Origin: Brevibacterium oceani | Lineage (GTDB): Bacteria; Actinomycetota; Actinomycetes; Actinomycetales; Brevibacteriaceae | Reading direction: 5' to 3' | Assembly (NCBI RefSeq): GCF_013623835.1 | Contig: NZ_JABKDE010000004.1 | Span: forward strand, 62,001 to 126,000 | DNA length: 64,000 nt | In this document: piece by piece, positions 33,560-43,023 of the stretch | Position numbering within the stretch: the stretch's first letter is position 1 | How the letters are laid out: the number at the start of each line of letters is the position of its first letter | Notes under the pieces: model-generated | Database searches by the model: none | Told to the model about the DNA's origin: nothing | The model's input: only the letters and a program-made list of their open reading frames with translations | Made by a program: the position numbers and the translations under genes

Positions 33560-33619
33560 TACTACCTGACGGCGGCCCAGCACCCTCGCGCGAGGTATCT
33601 GGGCCGCCGTCGGGTAGCA
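33560..33619. repeat. 60-bp palindromic repeat, copy B (between convergent genes)
   Basis: This is nearly identical to the element at 5389-5448, but its centre is the exact reverse complement, so the copy is inverted. Arms 33560-33580 and 33599-33619 pair with one mismatch, and the centre holds CCTCGCGCGAGG. It exactly fills the gap between two convergent stop codons, suggesting a bidirectional terminator or RNA 3'-end protector. Confidence 0.87.
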
Positions 33620-33620
33620 A

Positions 33621-35252
33621 TTAGGGGAGTTGGTGGGTGTAGGTGCCGCCTAGGACCGTGGCCCGGATCGGGATCTTTGAGATCTCTTCGGGGGCGACGT
33701 TGCCTGGGTGCGTCTCCAAGGCGACGAAGTCCGCGAGCTTGCCTCGGCTCAGCGTTCCCTTGTCCTGGCCCTGTCCCGAACCGGCTGCGGCGTTCACCGT
33801 GTAGGCCGCGATCGCCTCGTCGACGCTCAAGGACTCGACGGCCGATCCCATGACGTCGCCCTCACGGGTGGCGCGGGTGACGAAGGCTTCGATCCCGCGC
33901 AGCACGTTCCCGTCCGCACACGGCCGGTCCGAGCTGCCGGCCAGCAGAACACCGGCATCGACGAACGACTTCGCGCGATAGAGCAGCCTGCGCCGCTGCG
34001 GCCCGAGCGACCTGTTCATTCCGTCTCCGATGCCGTCGGCGAACGCGGCCTGCGGGGTGACGACGATCCCGTGCTCGGCCAGGGTGGCCAGATGCTCGTC
34101 GTGGACCATCGCGGCATGTTCGATCCTGTTGGGCACGGCCCGCCGACCGTATCGGTTCTGCGCGTCGACGATGTTCTCAATCGCCGCATCCACGGCGGCA
34201 TCGCCGATCGCATGCACCGCGACCGACCAGCCGGAGGCGTAGGTGTGAAGAATCTGCTGACGCAGCACCTCGGGATCGTCCTGCAGATACCCGGGATGGT
34301 CCTTGCCCGCATAGTTCTCCCGCATCGCAGCAGTCTCCCCGGACATCGCCCCGTCCATGAAGAACTTGACCGGACCGATCGAGAGCAGATCATCGCCGAG
34401 GCCGGTGCGCAGTCCCGCATCGAGACCGATGCCGAATCCGTCGGCCGAGTTCGCCGCGATCGGATGGAGACCGTCGGCCTGCGGCATCAGCTGGGCACGG
34501 GCCCGCAGCTTGCCCTCCTCCCGCGCCCGCAGGTACGCGGAGATCTCGATGGGGGAGTGCCCGATCCAGCCATAGGCGATGCCGCACTCACCGAACGAGG
34601 TGATGCCTTCCTTCGCGTAGTACGCGGTGGCCAGATCGATCGCCTCGACGAGGGTGTCGAGCGAATACGGGCGGATGAGATCCTGCACCAGCGCCTGCGC
34701 CGTCTCCTCGAGCAGCCCGGTGGGATGCCCGGCCGCATCACGGACGACCTTGCCGCCGACAGGCTCCTCGAATCCTTCGGCGAGGATGCCCGCCCGCCGC
34801 ATCGCCTCGGTGTTGACGATGGCGGCATGCCCCGAGGTCTGCCGCATGAACAGCGGCCGGTCCCCGGTGATCTCGTCGAGCCGGGCCAGATCCGGGTACT
34901 GACCGTCGTAGTCGCGGTGGGCATACCCTGTCGCGTTGATCCATTCCCCGGCCGGCGTCGTCGCCGCGGCCTGCTCGAGTTCGGCGTAGACGTCGGCCAG
35001 TCCGCCCGGCAGCGCCGTGACGTCGACCGATGCGAGCGTGAGTCCGAACCAGGCGGTGTGGCAGTGGGCGTCGTGGAAGCCCGGCAGCACGCTCGCCCCG
35101 CCGAGTGATTCGACCCGGTCGGCGCTGATGCCGTCGAGTTCCTCGTCGAAGCCGACGATCCGGGAGTTCAGCACCCCGATCTTCCTCGCACGCGGCCTGG
35201 CCGGGTCGAGGGTGTGGGCGTCGAGGTCGGTGAAGATCGCGTCGATTCTCAT
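33621..35252 (-). CDS. YtcJ-like amidohydrolase
   Basis: At 543 residues it has the long amidohydrolase form of the YtcJ group: 'LPGFHDAHCHTAWFG' (first metal His pair), a central 'FMDGAMSGETAAM' region, 'VHAIGDAAVDAAIE', 'IEHAAMVHDEH' and 'AGSSDRPCADGNVLRG' (late Asp). The group hydrolyses amides and related bonds, with poorly known substrates. It converges with the aminotransferase across the palindromic repeat. A gap of 81 bases separates it from the ThDP enzyme upstream, possibly the same operon. Confidence 0.86.
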   Translation of the reverse strand: MRIDAIFTDLDAHTLDPARPRARKIGVLNSRIVGFDEELDGISADRVESLGGASVLPGFHDAHCHTAWFGLTLASVDVTALPGGLADVYAELEQAAATTPAGEWINATGYAHRDYDGQYPDLARLDEITGDRPLFMRQTSGHAAIVNTEAMRRAGILAEGFEEPVGGKVVRDAAGHPTGLLEETAQALVQDLIRPYSLDTLVEAIDLATAYYAKEGITSFGECGIAYGWIGHSPIEISAYLRAREEGKLRARAQLMPQADGLHPIAANSADGFGIGLDAGLRTGLGDDLLSIGPVKFFMDGAMSGETAAMRENYAGKDHPGYLQDDPEVLRQQILHTYASGWSVAVHAIGDAAVDAAIENIVDAQNRYGRRAVPNRIEHAAMVHDEHLATLAEHGIVVTPQAAFADGIGDGMNRSLGPQRRRLLYRAKSFVDAGVLLAGSSDRPCADGNVLRGIEAFVTRATREGDVMGSAVESLSVDEAIAAYTVNAAAGSGQGQDKGTLSRGKLADFVALETHPGNVAPEEISKIPIRATVLGGTYTHQLP

Positions 35253-35333
35253 GGCTCCACCTTAGTCAGGAACGCACGCGTGCGAGCCTGGCGTCCACGA
35301 CCGGGACCAGTGTCCTCGTCTCAGCGTCCACGT

Positions 35334-37061
35334 TCACGGCAGGCGGGCGCCGCGGATGTCCGGATCGGTCAGGCAGTGGACGAGCGAGAGCCCCTCGTGC
35401 TCGACGGCGCGAGCGAACGCGTCGCGGAAGTCCTCGGTCCGCTCGACCCGGATCCCGAGCCCGCCGAAGGCGGTGGCCATGGCGGCGAAGTCCGGGTTGA
35501 CCAGCCCCGTGGCCGTGGCCCGGCCCGGGTATTCGCGGTCCTGGTGGCCGCGGATCGTGCCGTAGACCGCATTGTCGTTGACGACGACGGTGATGTTCGC
35601 CCCGTACTGGACGGCGGTGGCCATCTCCTGGCCGTTCATGAGGAAGTCCCCGTCCCCGGCGATGCAGAACACCGCCCGCTCGGGGTGGACGAGCCCGGCG
35701 GCGACCGCGGCCGGCAGCCCGAATCCCATCGATCCGTTCCGCGGACCCAACGCCGAGGGGAATCCGTGCGTGGGCAGGAACCGCGTCGCCCAGCCGGAGA
35801 AGTTCCCCGCCCCGTAGGTGACGATCGCATCATCCGGCAGCAGGTCCTTCACATGGACGAATGCTTCGTCCATGTCGACATACGCCGCCGAGGCGGCCGA
35901 CCCGTCCGTGGGCGCGTGGACCTGCGGCTGCCGCCAGGTGTCGAGTTCGGCTCGGGCGTCGACGACCCAATCCGGCAGCGGCACGGCGTCCTCCGCCGCC
36001 TCGGACAGGGCATCGCCGAGCGGCGGTTCGTCGATCGACCCGTCCGAGGACACCGAATAGGTCCGGGTCCCGTCCTCGGTGAACAGCGCCTGGGCGAAGC
36101 GGGACACCGAGGTGACGATGTGCTGGTCGAGGCGTCCGAAGTGGCCGTGGGCGTCGGGGTCGGGGCCGATGACGACGGTACGCTGATCGGTGCCGATGCT
36201 GAATCCGTTCGTGGCCACATCGGTGCGCACACAGCCTAAGAAAATGTGCAGGTCCGCCTCGGCGAGGGTCTGCGTGGCCACCGGGGCGGCACCGAAGCCG
36301 AGGATGCCGAGGAAGTTCGGGGAATCGTGGTCGATGCCGTCGTAGGCGCGGAAAGTCCCGAGCACGCCGAGCCCGCGGTCGCGGGACCACTGCGCGATGC
36401 GTCGGGAGGTTCCCGGTGACCAGTCCTCGCCGCCGATGATGAGCACGGGACGGTCGGCGGCGGTGATGCGGGCCCGCAACTCCGTGACGTCCCCGGCGTA
36501 CGGGGAAGCCGAACTGTGCACTCGCGGCGGGAGCACGGTCCCGGCACTCGGGCGCACGAGCACGTCCTCGGGCAGGCCGATGACGACGGGACCCGGCCGA
36601 CCGGTCACGGCGGTGTGCATGGCGTCGGCGACCACCTCGGCGGCCTTGTCGGGGTCATCGAGGGTGAGCACCTTCTTCGCGGTCGAGGAGAACCAACCGT
36701 GCAGGTCGAACTCCTGGAAGGCCTCCCGGTCGCGATGATCGGTGGGGATGAGGCCGACGAAGACGACGAGCGGGGTCGCATCCTGGTACGCGGTGTGGAT
36801 GCCGACCTTGACGTTGGCGGCACCGGGCCCGCGGGTGACCATGGCGATGCCGGGGATCCCGGTCATCCGGCCCTCGGCCACGGCCATATAGGACGCCCCG
36901 CCCTCCTGGCGGCAGACGACGGGCAAGATGGAGGAGTCGTGGAGGCCGTCGATGACGTCGAGATAGGATTCGCCGGGAACGAGGTAGGCACGGCGGACCC
37001 CGTGCGCTTCGAGCTCCTCGACGATGAGGTGGCCGGCGGAAGGCGACGCTGAGGTGTCCAT
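35334..37061 (-). CDS. Thiamine-diphosphate enzyme, acetolactate-synthase-like
   Basis: The 575-residue protein has three ThDP-enzyme domains. The N-terminal PYR domain has the conserved catalytic Glu in 'CRQEGGASYMAVAEG'. The central domain contains 'RPVLIIGGEDW'. The C-terminal PP domain has the cofactor motif 'GDGDFLMNGQEMATAV' ending in 'VVNDNAVYG'. It resembles acetolactate synthase large subunits or 5-guanidino/benzoylformate decarboxylase-type enzymes. No small regulatory subunit (ilvN) lies nearby, arguing for a catabolic role rather than branched-chain synthesis. It is divergent from the decarboxylase gene. Confidence 0.87.
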   Translation of the reverse strand: MDTSASPSAGHLIVEELEAHGVRRAYLVPGESYLDVIDGLHDSSILPVVCRQEGGASYMAVAEGRMTGIPGIAMVTRGPGAANVKVGIHTAYQDATPLVVFVGLIPTDHRDREAFQEFDLHGWFSSTAKKVLTLDDPDKAAEVVADAMHTAVTGRPGPVVIGLPEDVLVRPSAGTVLPPRVHSSASPYAGDVTELRARITAADRPVLIIGGEDWSPGTSRRIAQWSRDRGLGVLGTFRAYDGIDHDSPNFLGILGFGAAPVATQTLAEADLHIFLGCVRTDVATNGFSIGTDQRTVVIGPDPDAHGHFGRLDQHIVTSVSRFAQALFTEDGTRTYSVSSDGSIDEPPLGDALSEAAEDAVPLPDWVVDARAELDTWRQPQVHAPTDGSAASAAYVDMDEAFVHVKDLLPDDAIVTYGAGNFSGWATRFLPTHGFPSALGPRNGSMGFGLPAAVAAGLVHPERAVFCIAGDGDFLMNGQEMATAVQYGANITVVVNDNAVYGTIRGHQDREYPGRATATGLVNPDFAAMATAFGGLGIRVERTEDFRDAFARAVEHEGLSLVHCLTDPDIRGARLP

Positions 37062-37235
37062 ACTCCATGCTTATCATTCTTTTGTCTCATGTGGTCCCCA
37101 CCCGGCGCATTCGCTCGTGCAAGGCCGTAAGATCGGGCAACAACGGAATCAGTGCGGCCCGCCGCCTGAGCCCGTGGGCAGGGAATCGTCGCCGATCAGG
37201 CGGCGAATGACGATTGACAGCCAGGAGGCTCACGC

Positions 37236-40058
37236 ATGACCGGCATCGACTCCGACCATCCATCGGCTTCGGCGATCTCCACCACCGGCGACGGTGTGGC
37301 AGGTCGGCGCGGGCGGAGTGGATTCCAGTCGAAGCCGCGCAAGGCCAAGCTCGAACGGGACCCGGGGATGCCGGCGAGCACCTGGCGCCTGCGCTCGGAC
37401 GCGTGGGAGTACCTGAAGTTCGCGATCAAGCGTCTGGCCGCCAGCGGCGGGGACTTCTCGATGATCGCCGAGGACGGGGAGGTCTGGCGATCGCTGCGCT
37501 CGCTCAAGACCATCGAACTCTACTGGGGCGGATTCGGGCAACGCTACGTCGAGGACATCACGGATCTGCTCTCGGACGGCGAATTCGATCGGGCCCACGA
37601 CATGATCACCCGAGCGGTCAACCGGCTGCGCGGCACCACCGTGCCCGATGTCGGCGAAGACGACCTCACCGAAGAGGAACGCGCCGAACTCAAGGACCGA
37701 CAGGACTCCCGCCCCCGCTTCGAGGTCCTCATCGTCGACGAGACGACCGAGGGCGGTCGCGATGAGCTCCACTCCGATCTGCTCAAGCTGCGCAACCCCA
37801 CAGACCAGTTCATCTACGACTACGTCATCGTCCCGACCGCCGACGATGCCGTCGCCGCGGCCCTGACGAACCCGAACCTGCTCGCCTGCGTCATTCGCCC
37901 CGGCTTCACCGACGAGACCCGTGAGGTCCTCAGCCGCGACCTCCGCGACGCCGTGGCCTTCGCCCACCAGACGACCAAGGCTATGCCCACCGGCCCGATG
38001 AGTCCGCTGAACTCGGTGCGACGGGTGCTGCGGCTGGCCGATACGCTGGCGAATCTGCGCCCCGAACTCGACCTCTACCTCATGGCCGGTGCGCACATCG
38101 AAAGCCTCGCCGGGGCCCTGACCCACCGGTTCCGCCGGGTCTTCCGCCGGGAGGACCAGTTCGAGCTCCACCTTTCGCTGCTGCGTCGGCTGCAGCATCT
38201 CTACGACACACCGTTCTTCACCGCGATCCGTGAACACGCCCGCCGACCGGCCGGTGTCTTCCATGCCCTGCCCGTCTCCCGCGGCGGATCGGTCGTCGGG
38301 TCGAAGTGGATCGGGGACTTCGTCGACTTCTACGGACTCAACCTGCTGCTCGCGGAGTCCAGCGCCACCTCGGGGGAATTGGACTCGCTGCTGGCTCCGG
38401 TGAACACGCTGAAGAAGGCGCAGCTGCTGGCTGCCCGCGCCTTCGGAGCCAAGCGCACCTACTTCGTGACGAACGGGACGTCGACGGCGAACAAGATCGT
38501 CCACCAGGCCGTGGTCTCACCCGACGAGGTCGTCATGGTCGACCGCAACTGTCACAAGTCCCACCACCATGCGCTCATGCTCACCGGCGCCAGGACCGCG
38601 TACCTCGAGGCCTACCCGCTCAACGACTTCGCGTTCTACGGGGCGGTGCCGCTGAGCCGGATCAAGCAGCTGCTGCTCGACTACCGCGCCGCCGGCCGCC
38701 TCGACGAGGTGCGGATGATCACCCTGACCAACTGCACCTTCGACGGCATCGTCTACGACCCGTACAAGGTGATGTCCGAATGCCTGGCGATCAAACCCGA
38801 CCTCGTCTTCCTCTGGGACGAGGCCTGGTTCGCCTTCGCCCGCTTCCACCCGGTCACCCGTAAGCGCACCGCGATGGTCGCGGCCGAACGCCTCGAGGAG
38901 ACCCTGTCCACCGACGCCCATGCCGCGGCGTATCGGGAGCAGCGCGAGCGCCTGTTCGACCCCGAGACCGGGCAGCCGACCTCGGATGAGGCGTGGCTGG
39001 AGGAGGATCTGCTGCCTCCTCCGGATGCGACGATCCGCGTGTATGCGACGCAGTCGACGCACAAGACGCTGACCGCGCTGCGCCAGGGATCGATGATCCA
39101 CGTCTACGATCAGGAGTTCGCCACCGGGGCCGAGGAGGCCTTCCACGAGGCGTACATGACGCACACCTCGACCTCGCCGAACTATCAGATCCTCGCCTCC
39201 CTCGACCTGGGCCGCCGACAGGTGGAGATGGAGGGCTTCGCACTCGTGCAGAAGCAGCTCGATCTGGCGATGAGCCTGTCCTCGGCGATCGCGCGGCACC
39301 CGCTGCTGAAGAAGACGTTCAAGGTCCTCACCGCCGCCGACCTCATCCCGGCCGAGTACCGGGTCACCGAGCGGACGATGCCGCTGCGTGATGGTCTGGC
39401 GACGATGTGGGACGCGTGGGTGAAGGACGAATTCGTCGTCGATCCCAGCCGCATCACCGTCGAGATCTCCGGCACCGGCGTCGACGGGGACACGTTCAAG
39501 CACGAACATCTCATGGACCGCTACGGCATCCAGGTGAACAAGACGAGCCGGAACACGGTGCTGTTCATGACGAACATCGGCACCTCCCGGTCGGCCGTGG
39601 CCTACCTCATCGAGGTCCTCGTCAAGCTCGCCGGGAAGTTCACGGACCCGCATGAGCTGCAGGCCCAAGATGCGCTGACCGAGCCGGCCGCGGTGATGCC
39701 TCCGTTGCCGGACTTCTCCGCCTTCGCACCCGACTACGCCGCCGAGGTGCCGGCCGAGGATCCGTCGAAGCAGCTGCCCGACGGTGACCTGCGCACCGCC
39801 TACTATGCGGGTCTGCGCCGACAGAACATCGAGCATGTGCTCCCGCACGAACTGCGCCGTCGCATCGATGGAGGGGAGAAGCCGGTCTCGGCCGGGTTCG
39901 TCACCCCCTATCCGCCGGGATTCCCGGTACTCGTGCCCGGGCAGGTCATCACCGCCGAGGTGCTCGACTTCATGTCCGCGCTCGACACTCGTGAGATCCA
40001 CGGCTACGAGGCAAGGCTCGGGTACCGGGTGATCCTGCCGGAAGCCATCGAAGGCTGA
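37236..40058 (+). CDS. Orn/Lys/Arg decarboxylase-family PLP enzyme, large
   Basis: This 940-residue protein has an N-terminal wing-like region, a class-I fold PLP domain with 'FVTNGTSTANKIV', 'LFLWDEAWFAFARFHP' (cofactor Asp), the Schiff-base Lys in 'ATQSTHKTLTALRQGSMIH', and the C-terminal decarboxylase domain 'YPPGFPVLVPGQVI'. It is longer than E. coli inducible decarboxylases (about 710-760), mainly by an N-terminal extension of about 170 residues. The likely reaction is decarboxylation of a basic amino acid, producing a polyamine or an acid-stress proton sink. The ATG follows CAGGAGG. The proline-racemase-like gene begins 24 bases later. Confidence 0.9.
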   Translation: MTGIDSDHPSASAISTTGDGVAGRRGRSGFQSKPRKAKLERDPGMPASTWRLRSDAWEYLKFAIKRLAASGGDFSMIAEDGEVWRSLRSLKTIELYWGGFGQRYVEDITDLLSDGEFDRAHDMITRAVNRLRGTTVPDVGEDDLTEEERAELKDRQDSRPRFEVLIVDETTEGGRDELHSDLLKLRNPTDQFIYDYVIVPTADDAVAAALTNPNLLACVIRPGFTDETREVLSRDLRDAVAFAHQTTKAMPTGPMSPLNSVRRVLRLADTLANLRPELDLYLMAGAHIESLAGALTHRFRRVFRREDQFELHLSLLRRLQHLYDTPFFTAIREHARRPAGVFHALPVSRGGSVVGSKWIGDFVDFYGLNLLLAESSATSGELDSLLAPVNTLKKAQLLAARAFGAKRTYFVTNGTSTANKIVHQAVVSPDEVVMVDRNCHKSHHHALMLTGARTAYLEAYPLNDFAFYGAVPLSRIKQLLLDYRAAGRLDEVRMITLTNCTFDGIVYDPYKVMSECLAIKPDLVFLWDEAWFAFARFHPVTRKRTAMVAAERLEETLSTDAHAAAYREQRERLFDPETGQPTSDEAWLEEDLLPPPDATIRVYATQSTHKTLTALRQGSMIHVYDQEFATGAEEAFHEAYMTHTSTSPNYQILASLDLGRRQVEMEGFALVQKQLDLAMSLSSAIARHPLLKKTFKVLTAADLIPAEYRVTERTMPLRDGLATMWDAWVKDEFVVDPSRITVEISGTGVDGDTFKHEHLMDRYGIQVNKTSRNTVLFMTNIGTSRSAVAYLIEVLVKLAGKFTDPHELQAQDALTEPAAVMPPLPDFSAFAPDYAAEVPAEDPSKQLPDGDLRTAYYAGLRRQNIEHVLPHELRRRIDGGEKPVSAGFVTPYPPGFPVLVPGQVITAEVLDFMSALDTREIHGYEARLGYRVILPEAIEG

Positions 40059-40082
40059 GCGAGACGGCAGAGCTGATCACGC

Positions 40083-41111
40083 ATGCGTACGAATCGACTC
40101 ATCCAGACCGTCGAGGCCCACTCCGAGGGGCTGCCCGTCCGCGTCGTCACCGGGGGAGTGGGTGCGTTCCCCGGTTCGTCGATGGCCGAGCGGCGGGAGC
40201 GGTTCATCGAGCATTCCGATGATCTGCGCACCTTCCTCATGTGCGAACCGCGCGGCCACGGCTGGCTCTCAGGAGCGATCCTGCAGCCGCCGACCCGGAC
40301 CGATGCCGACTGGGGAGTGCTCTTCATCGAGGTCACCGGGGTGCTGCCGATGTGCGGTGCCGGAACCATCGCCGTGGCCACTGTCCTCGTCGAGACCGGG
40401 ATGGTCCCGGTGACCGAGCCGGTGACGACGGTGCGGTTGGATGCCCCGATCGGGCTCATCACCGCCGAGGTGGCTGTCCGTGAGGGCCGCGCCGAGGCGG
40501 TCACCATCACCAACGTCGCTTCCTATGCGCACGCCCTTGACCAGGTCGTCGAGGTGCCAGGCCACGGAAGGGTGCCATGTGACATCGGCTTCGGTGGGAA
40601 CTTCTACGCCTTCGTCTCCGCCGCCGAGGTGGGGATCCCGTTCGAGAGGGACCGTTCCGAAGAGTTCATCGCCGCCGGACGCGAGATCATGGCAGCGGTG
40701 AACGAGCAGCTGTCACCGGTGCACCCTGAAACCGGCTACCGGGGGTGTGAGCATGTCGTGTTCCTGGCGCCGGAGTCGGGCGTGGAGACGGGTGCGGACG
40801 CGGACGAGCCCGCACCGAACGCCCGCCACGTCCTCATCAACCATCCCGGGTGGCTCGACCGTTCGCCGGGCGGCACCGGCACCAGCGCGCTTATGGCCGT
40901 CCGGCATGCGCGCGGGCAGTTGGCGCTCGACACGGACTTCGTCAACGAGTCCTTCATCGGCACCTCGTTCACCGGACGACTGATCGAGGAGACGAGCGTC
41001 GGGGAGCACGTGGCGGTGGTGCCGACGATCACGGGGAGCGCGTGGCTGACCGCGACCTCGCAATTCATGCTCGACCCCAGCGACCCGTTCCCCGCCGGCT
41101 TCACCCTCTGA
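40083..41111 (+). CDS. Proline racemase-like protein with altered active site
   Basis: The 342-residue protein belongs to the proline racemase/hydroxyproline epimerase family by length, by 'HSEGLPVRVV' at the start, by 'VLPMCGAGTIA' (Cys91) and by 'DRSPGGTGTSALMA'. In racemases and epimerases both catalytic residues are Cys; in trans-3-hydroxyproline dehydratases the second is Thr. Here it is Gly263, and the usual His after Cys91-Gly is Ala93. Either the protein catalyses a different reaction or it is non-catalytic. It follows the decarboxylase by 24 bases, probably in one operon. Confidence 0.88.
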   Translation: MRTNRLIQTVEAHSEGLPVRVVTGGVGAFPGSSMAERRERFIEHSDDLRTFLMCEPRGHGWLSGAILQPPTRTDADWGVLFIEVTGVLPMCGAGTIAVATVLVETGMVPVTEPVTTVRLDAPIGLITAEVAVREGRAEAVTITNVASYAHALDQVVEVPGHGRVPCDIGFGGNFYAFVSAAEVGIPFERDRSEEFIAAGREIMAAVNEQLSPVHPETGYRGCEHVVFLAPESGVETGADADEPAPNARHVLINHPGWLDRSPGGTGTSALMAVRHARGQLALDTDFVNESFIGTSFTGRLIEETSVGEHVAVVPTITGSAWLTATSQFMLDPSDPFPAGFTL

Positions 41112-41135
41112 CACAACTTGGGCGGAGCTCCACCT

Positions 41136-41209
41136 CGCCGACCGCTCAAGTTACCGCCCACCGCTCGCCGCATAACGCGATACAGTGTCGGTAACGTGAG
41201 CGGTCGGCG
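41136..41209. terminator. Long inverted repeat between convergent genes
   Basis: Arms 41136-41156 and 41189-41209 are 21 bases each and pair with one mismatch around a 32-base spacer. It lies between the racemase-like gene and the convergent ABC operon's last gene. A T-run is absent, so this is a hairpin terminator or 3' stabiliser by position rather than by a classical motif. Confidence 0.6.
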
Positions 41210-41218
41210 GACGGCGCC

Positions 41219-42004
41219 CTACCCCAACTGCCCGGGGTGGAGGACGCGGGAGAGGAAGTCCTTCGTCCGCTGCTCCTGCGGATTGCCGATGACGTCCTTC
41301 GCCGGTCCTGCTTCGACGACGACTCCGCCGTCCATGAAGACCACGCGGTCGGCGACCTGGCGGGCGAACTCCATCTCGTGGGTGACCACGACCATCGTCA
41401 TCCCCGCCTCGGCGAGGTTGCGCATGACCTGGAGGACGTCACCGACGGTCTCGGGATCGAGCGCCGAGGTGGGTTCGTCGAAGAGCATGACATCGGGGTC
41501 CATGCTCAGCGCCCGGGCGATCGCCACCCTCTGCTGCTGACCTCCAGAGAGCGATCCCGGCTTGGCCTCCATCTTCTCGGACAGACCGACCTTCGCGAGG
41601 TTCGCCTCGGCGACCTTGTTCGCCTCGGCCTTCGACCGCTTCAGCACCTTCGTCTGGGCGATCGTGAGGTTCTCGCGCACCGTGAGGTGGCCGAAGAGGT
41701 TGAAGGACTGGAAAACCATGCCGATGCGGGTGCGGGCTGCGTCGATGTCGAGGTCCAGATCGGTCATGTCCATGCCGTCGACGACGATCGAGCCGCCGCT
41801 CGGAGTCTCGAGCGTGTTGATGCACCGCAGCATCGTCGACTTGCCCGAGCCCGAGGGCCCGATGACGCAGACGACCTCGCCCTTGTCGACGTCGAGGCTG
41901 ATATCGGTGAGGACCTTGTTCGTCCCGAAGCTCTTCTGCAGGTTTCGAATCGCGATGATAGGGGCGGCGGTGGAAGCCGCCGAGGTGGTGGGAACGTTCA
42001 TCAT
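41219..42004 (-). CDS. Polar amino acid ABC importer, ATP-binding protein
   Basis: This 261-residue ATPase of the GlnQ/HisP type has Walker A '[13 protein letters not shown]', Q-loop '[12 protein letters not shown]', signature '[15 protein letters not shown]', Walker B '[12 protein letters not shown]' and H-loop 'VVVTHEMEF'. It powers uptake of a polar amino acid. Its ATG overlaps the permease's stop by 4 bases. It is the last gene of the importer operon (binding protein, permease, ATPase). Confidence 0.94.
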   Translation of the reverse strand: MMNVPTTSAASTAAPIIAIRNLQKSFGTNKVLTDISLDVDKGEVVCVIGPSGSGKSTMLRCINTLETPSGGSIVVDGMDMTDLDLDIDAARTRIGMVFQSFNLFGHLTVRENLTIAQTKVLKRSKAEANKVAEANLAKVGLSEKMEAKPGSLSGGQQQRVAIARALSMDPDVMLFDEPTSALDPETVGDVLQVMRNLAEAGMTMVVVTHEMEFARQVADRVVFMDGGVVVEAGPAKDVIGNPQEQRTKDFLSRVLHPGQLG

Positions 42005-42876
42005 TTCACTCCAGAATCAGCGGAACCGTACTTGCGCTCGAGGACCCGTGAGAGATAGGACAGCGGGATCGTGATGATGAGATAGCACAGCGCGATGACG
42101 ATGAAAGGCGTGAGATTCGCGGTGTTGACGATCTCTGCTCTGCCTAGTGCCGCGAGCTCGCGGCCGTCGACCGAGGACCCGAGGATGTAGGCCAGGGAGG
42201 AGTCCTTGGCGAGCAGGATCAGCTCGTTCGTCAGCGGTGGCAGGATGATGCGCATCGCCTGCGGCAGGACGATCGTGAACATCGCGCGCGAGGAAGACAT
42301 TCCCAATGATCGCGCGGCCTCGATCTGTCCCTTCGGCACCGCCTGGATGCCGGCGCGGATCGTCTCGGCCATATAAGCCGAGGACACGAGGCCGAGGGCG
42401 ATCATGATGATGACCAGCTGCGGCAGATTGAAATTCTCGAAGGCGACGGGCAGGCCGAAGCCGAGGACGAGGAAGACGACGAGGGCTGGCAGTCCGCGGA
42501 AGAACTCGATGTAGATCGTCGCGAGCCAGCGGTAGACGCCGACCGAGGACAGTCGCATGAGGGCGACGAACAGGGCGATGACCAGCCCGAGAGCGAAGCC
42601 GAGGAATGTATAGACCACGGTGTTCTTCAGCGCCATCGTGATGACGTCGGGAAACATGCCCGCCGCGATGTCGACGCGACCGAAGGAGTCGATGAGCTTC
42701 GGCCAGTCGGCGAAGATCGCGATGAGGATCGCGATGACGATGAGGATCGCGTATTGGATGCCGCGGGAGAGCTTCGCCTTCTGGCGTTTGCTCATCCTAG
42801 CTTTCGGGGTTGCAGTGGCGGTGGGGACGGCTGGGCCGGTCTGGCGGCCGTCCTCGCTCGCTGTGGGAACTGACAT
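42001..42876 (-). CDS. Polar amino acid ABC importer, permease
   Basis: The 291-residue protein has a short cytosolic N terminus, an extra early membrane helix and the five-helix His/Glu/Gln permease core with the coupling motif '[31 protein letters not shown]' (key EAA loop EAARSLGMS). With only one permease gene, the transporter is probably a homodimer. It starts 148 bases after the binding protein gene, the gap holding a strong hairpin, and overlaps the ATPase gene by 4 bases. Confidence 0.93.
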   Translation of the reverse strand: MSVPTASEDGRQTGPAVPTATATPKARMSKRQKAKLSRGIQYAILIVIAILIAIFADWPKLIDSFGRVDIAAGMFPDVITMALKNTVVYTFLGFALGLVIALFVALMRLSSVGVYRWLATIYIEFFRGLPALVVFLVLGFGLPVAFENFNLPQLVIIMIALGLVSSAYMAETIRAGIQAVPKGQIEAARSLGMSSSRAMFTIVLPQAMRIILPPLTNELILLAKDSSLAYILGSSVDGRELAALGRAEIVNTANLTPFIVIALCYLIITIPLSYLSRVLERKYGSADSGVK

Positions 42877-42971
42877 GGTTGTCCTTCGAAAACTGTGGCG
42901 GGGGTGCCCGCCGGGGTACGTGCCGTGAAGATCGGATGGGACTCAGGCAGGTCGGTCGATCTCAGCCGAAC

Positions 42972-43011
42972 GGGCGGTCGCCCGCGACCTCGTCGTCGCG
43001 GGCGACCGCCC
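42972..43011 (-). terminator. 17-bp perfect hairpin between binding protein and permease genes
   Basis: Arms 42972-42988 and 42995-43011 pair perfectly around a 6-base loop, 13 bases after the binding protein stop. No T-run follows, so it is better read as an attenuator or mRNA-stabilising hairpin, which would give more binding protein than permease. Confidence 0.7.
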
Positions 43012-43023
43012 AAACAGGTGCGA

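Noticed and set aside
35334-37061. Biosynthetic acetolactate synthase (ilvB)
   Set aside because: No ilvN or ilvC next to it and a sequence closer to catabolic ThDP enzymes; naming it ilvB is not justified.
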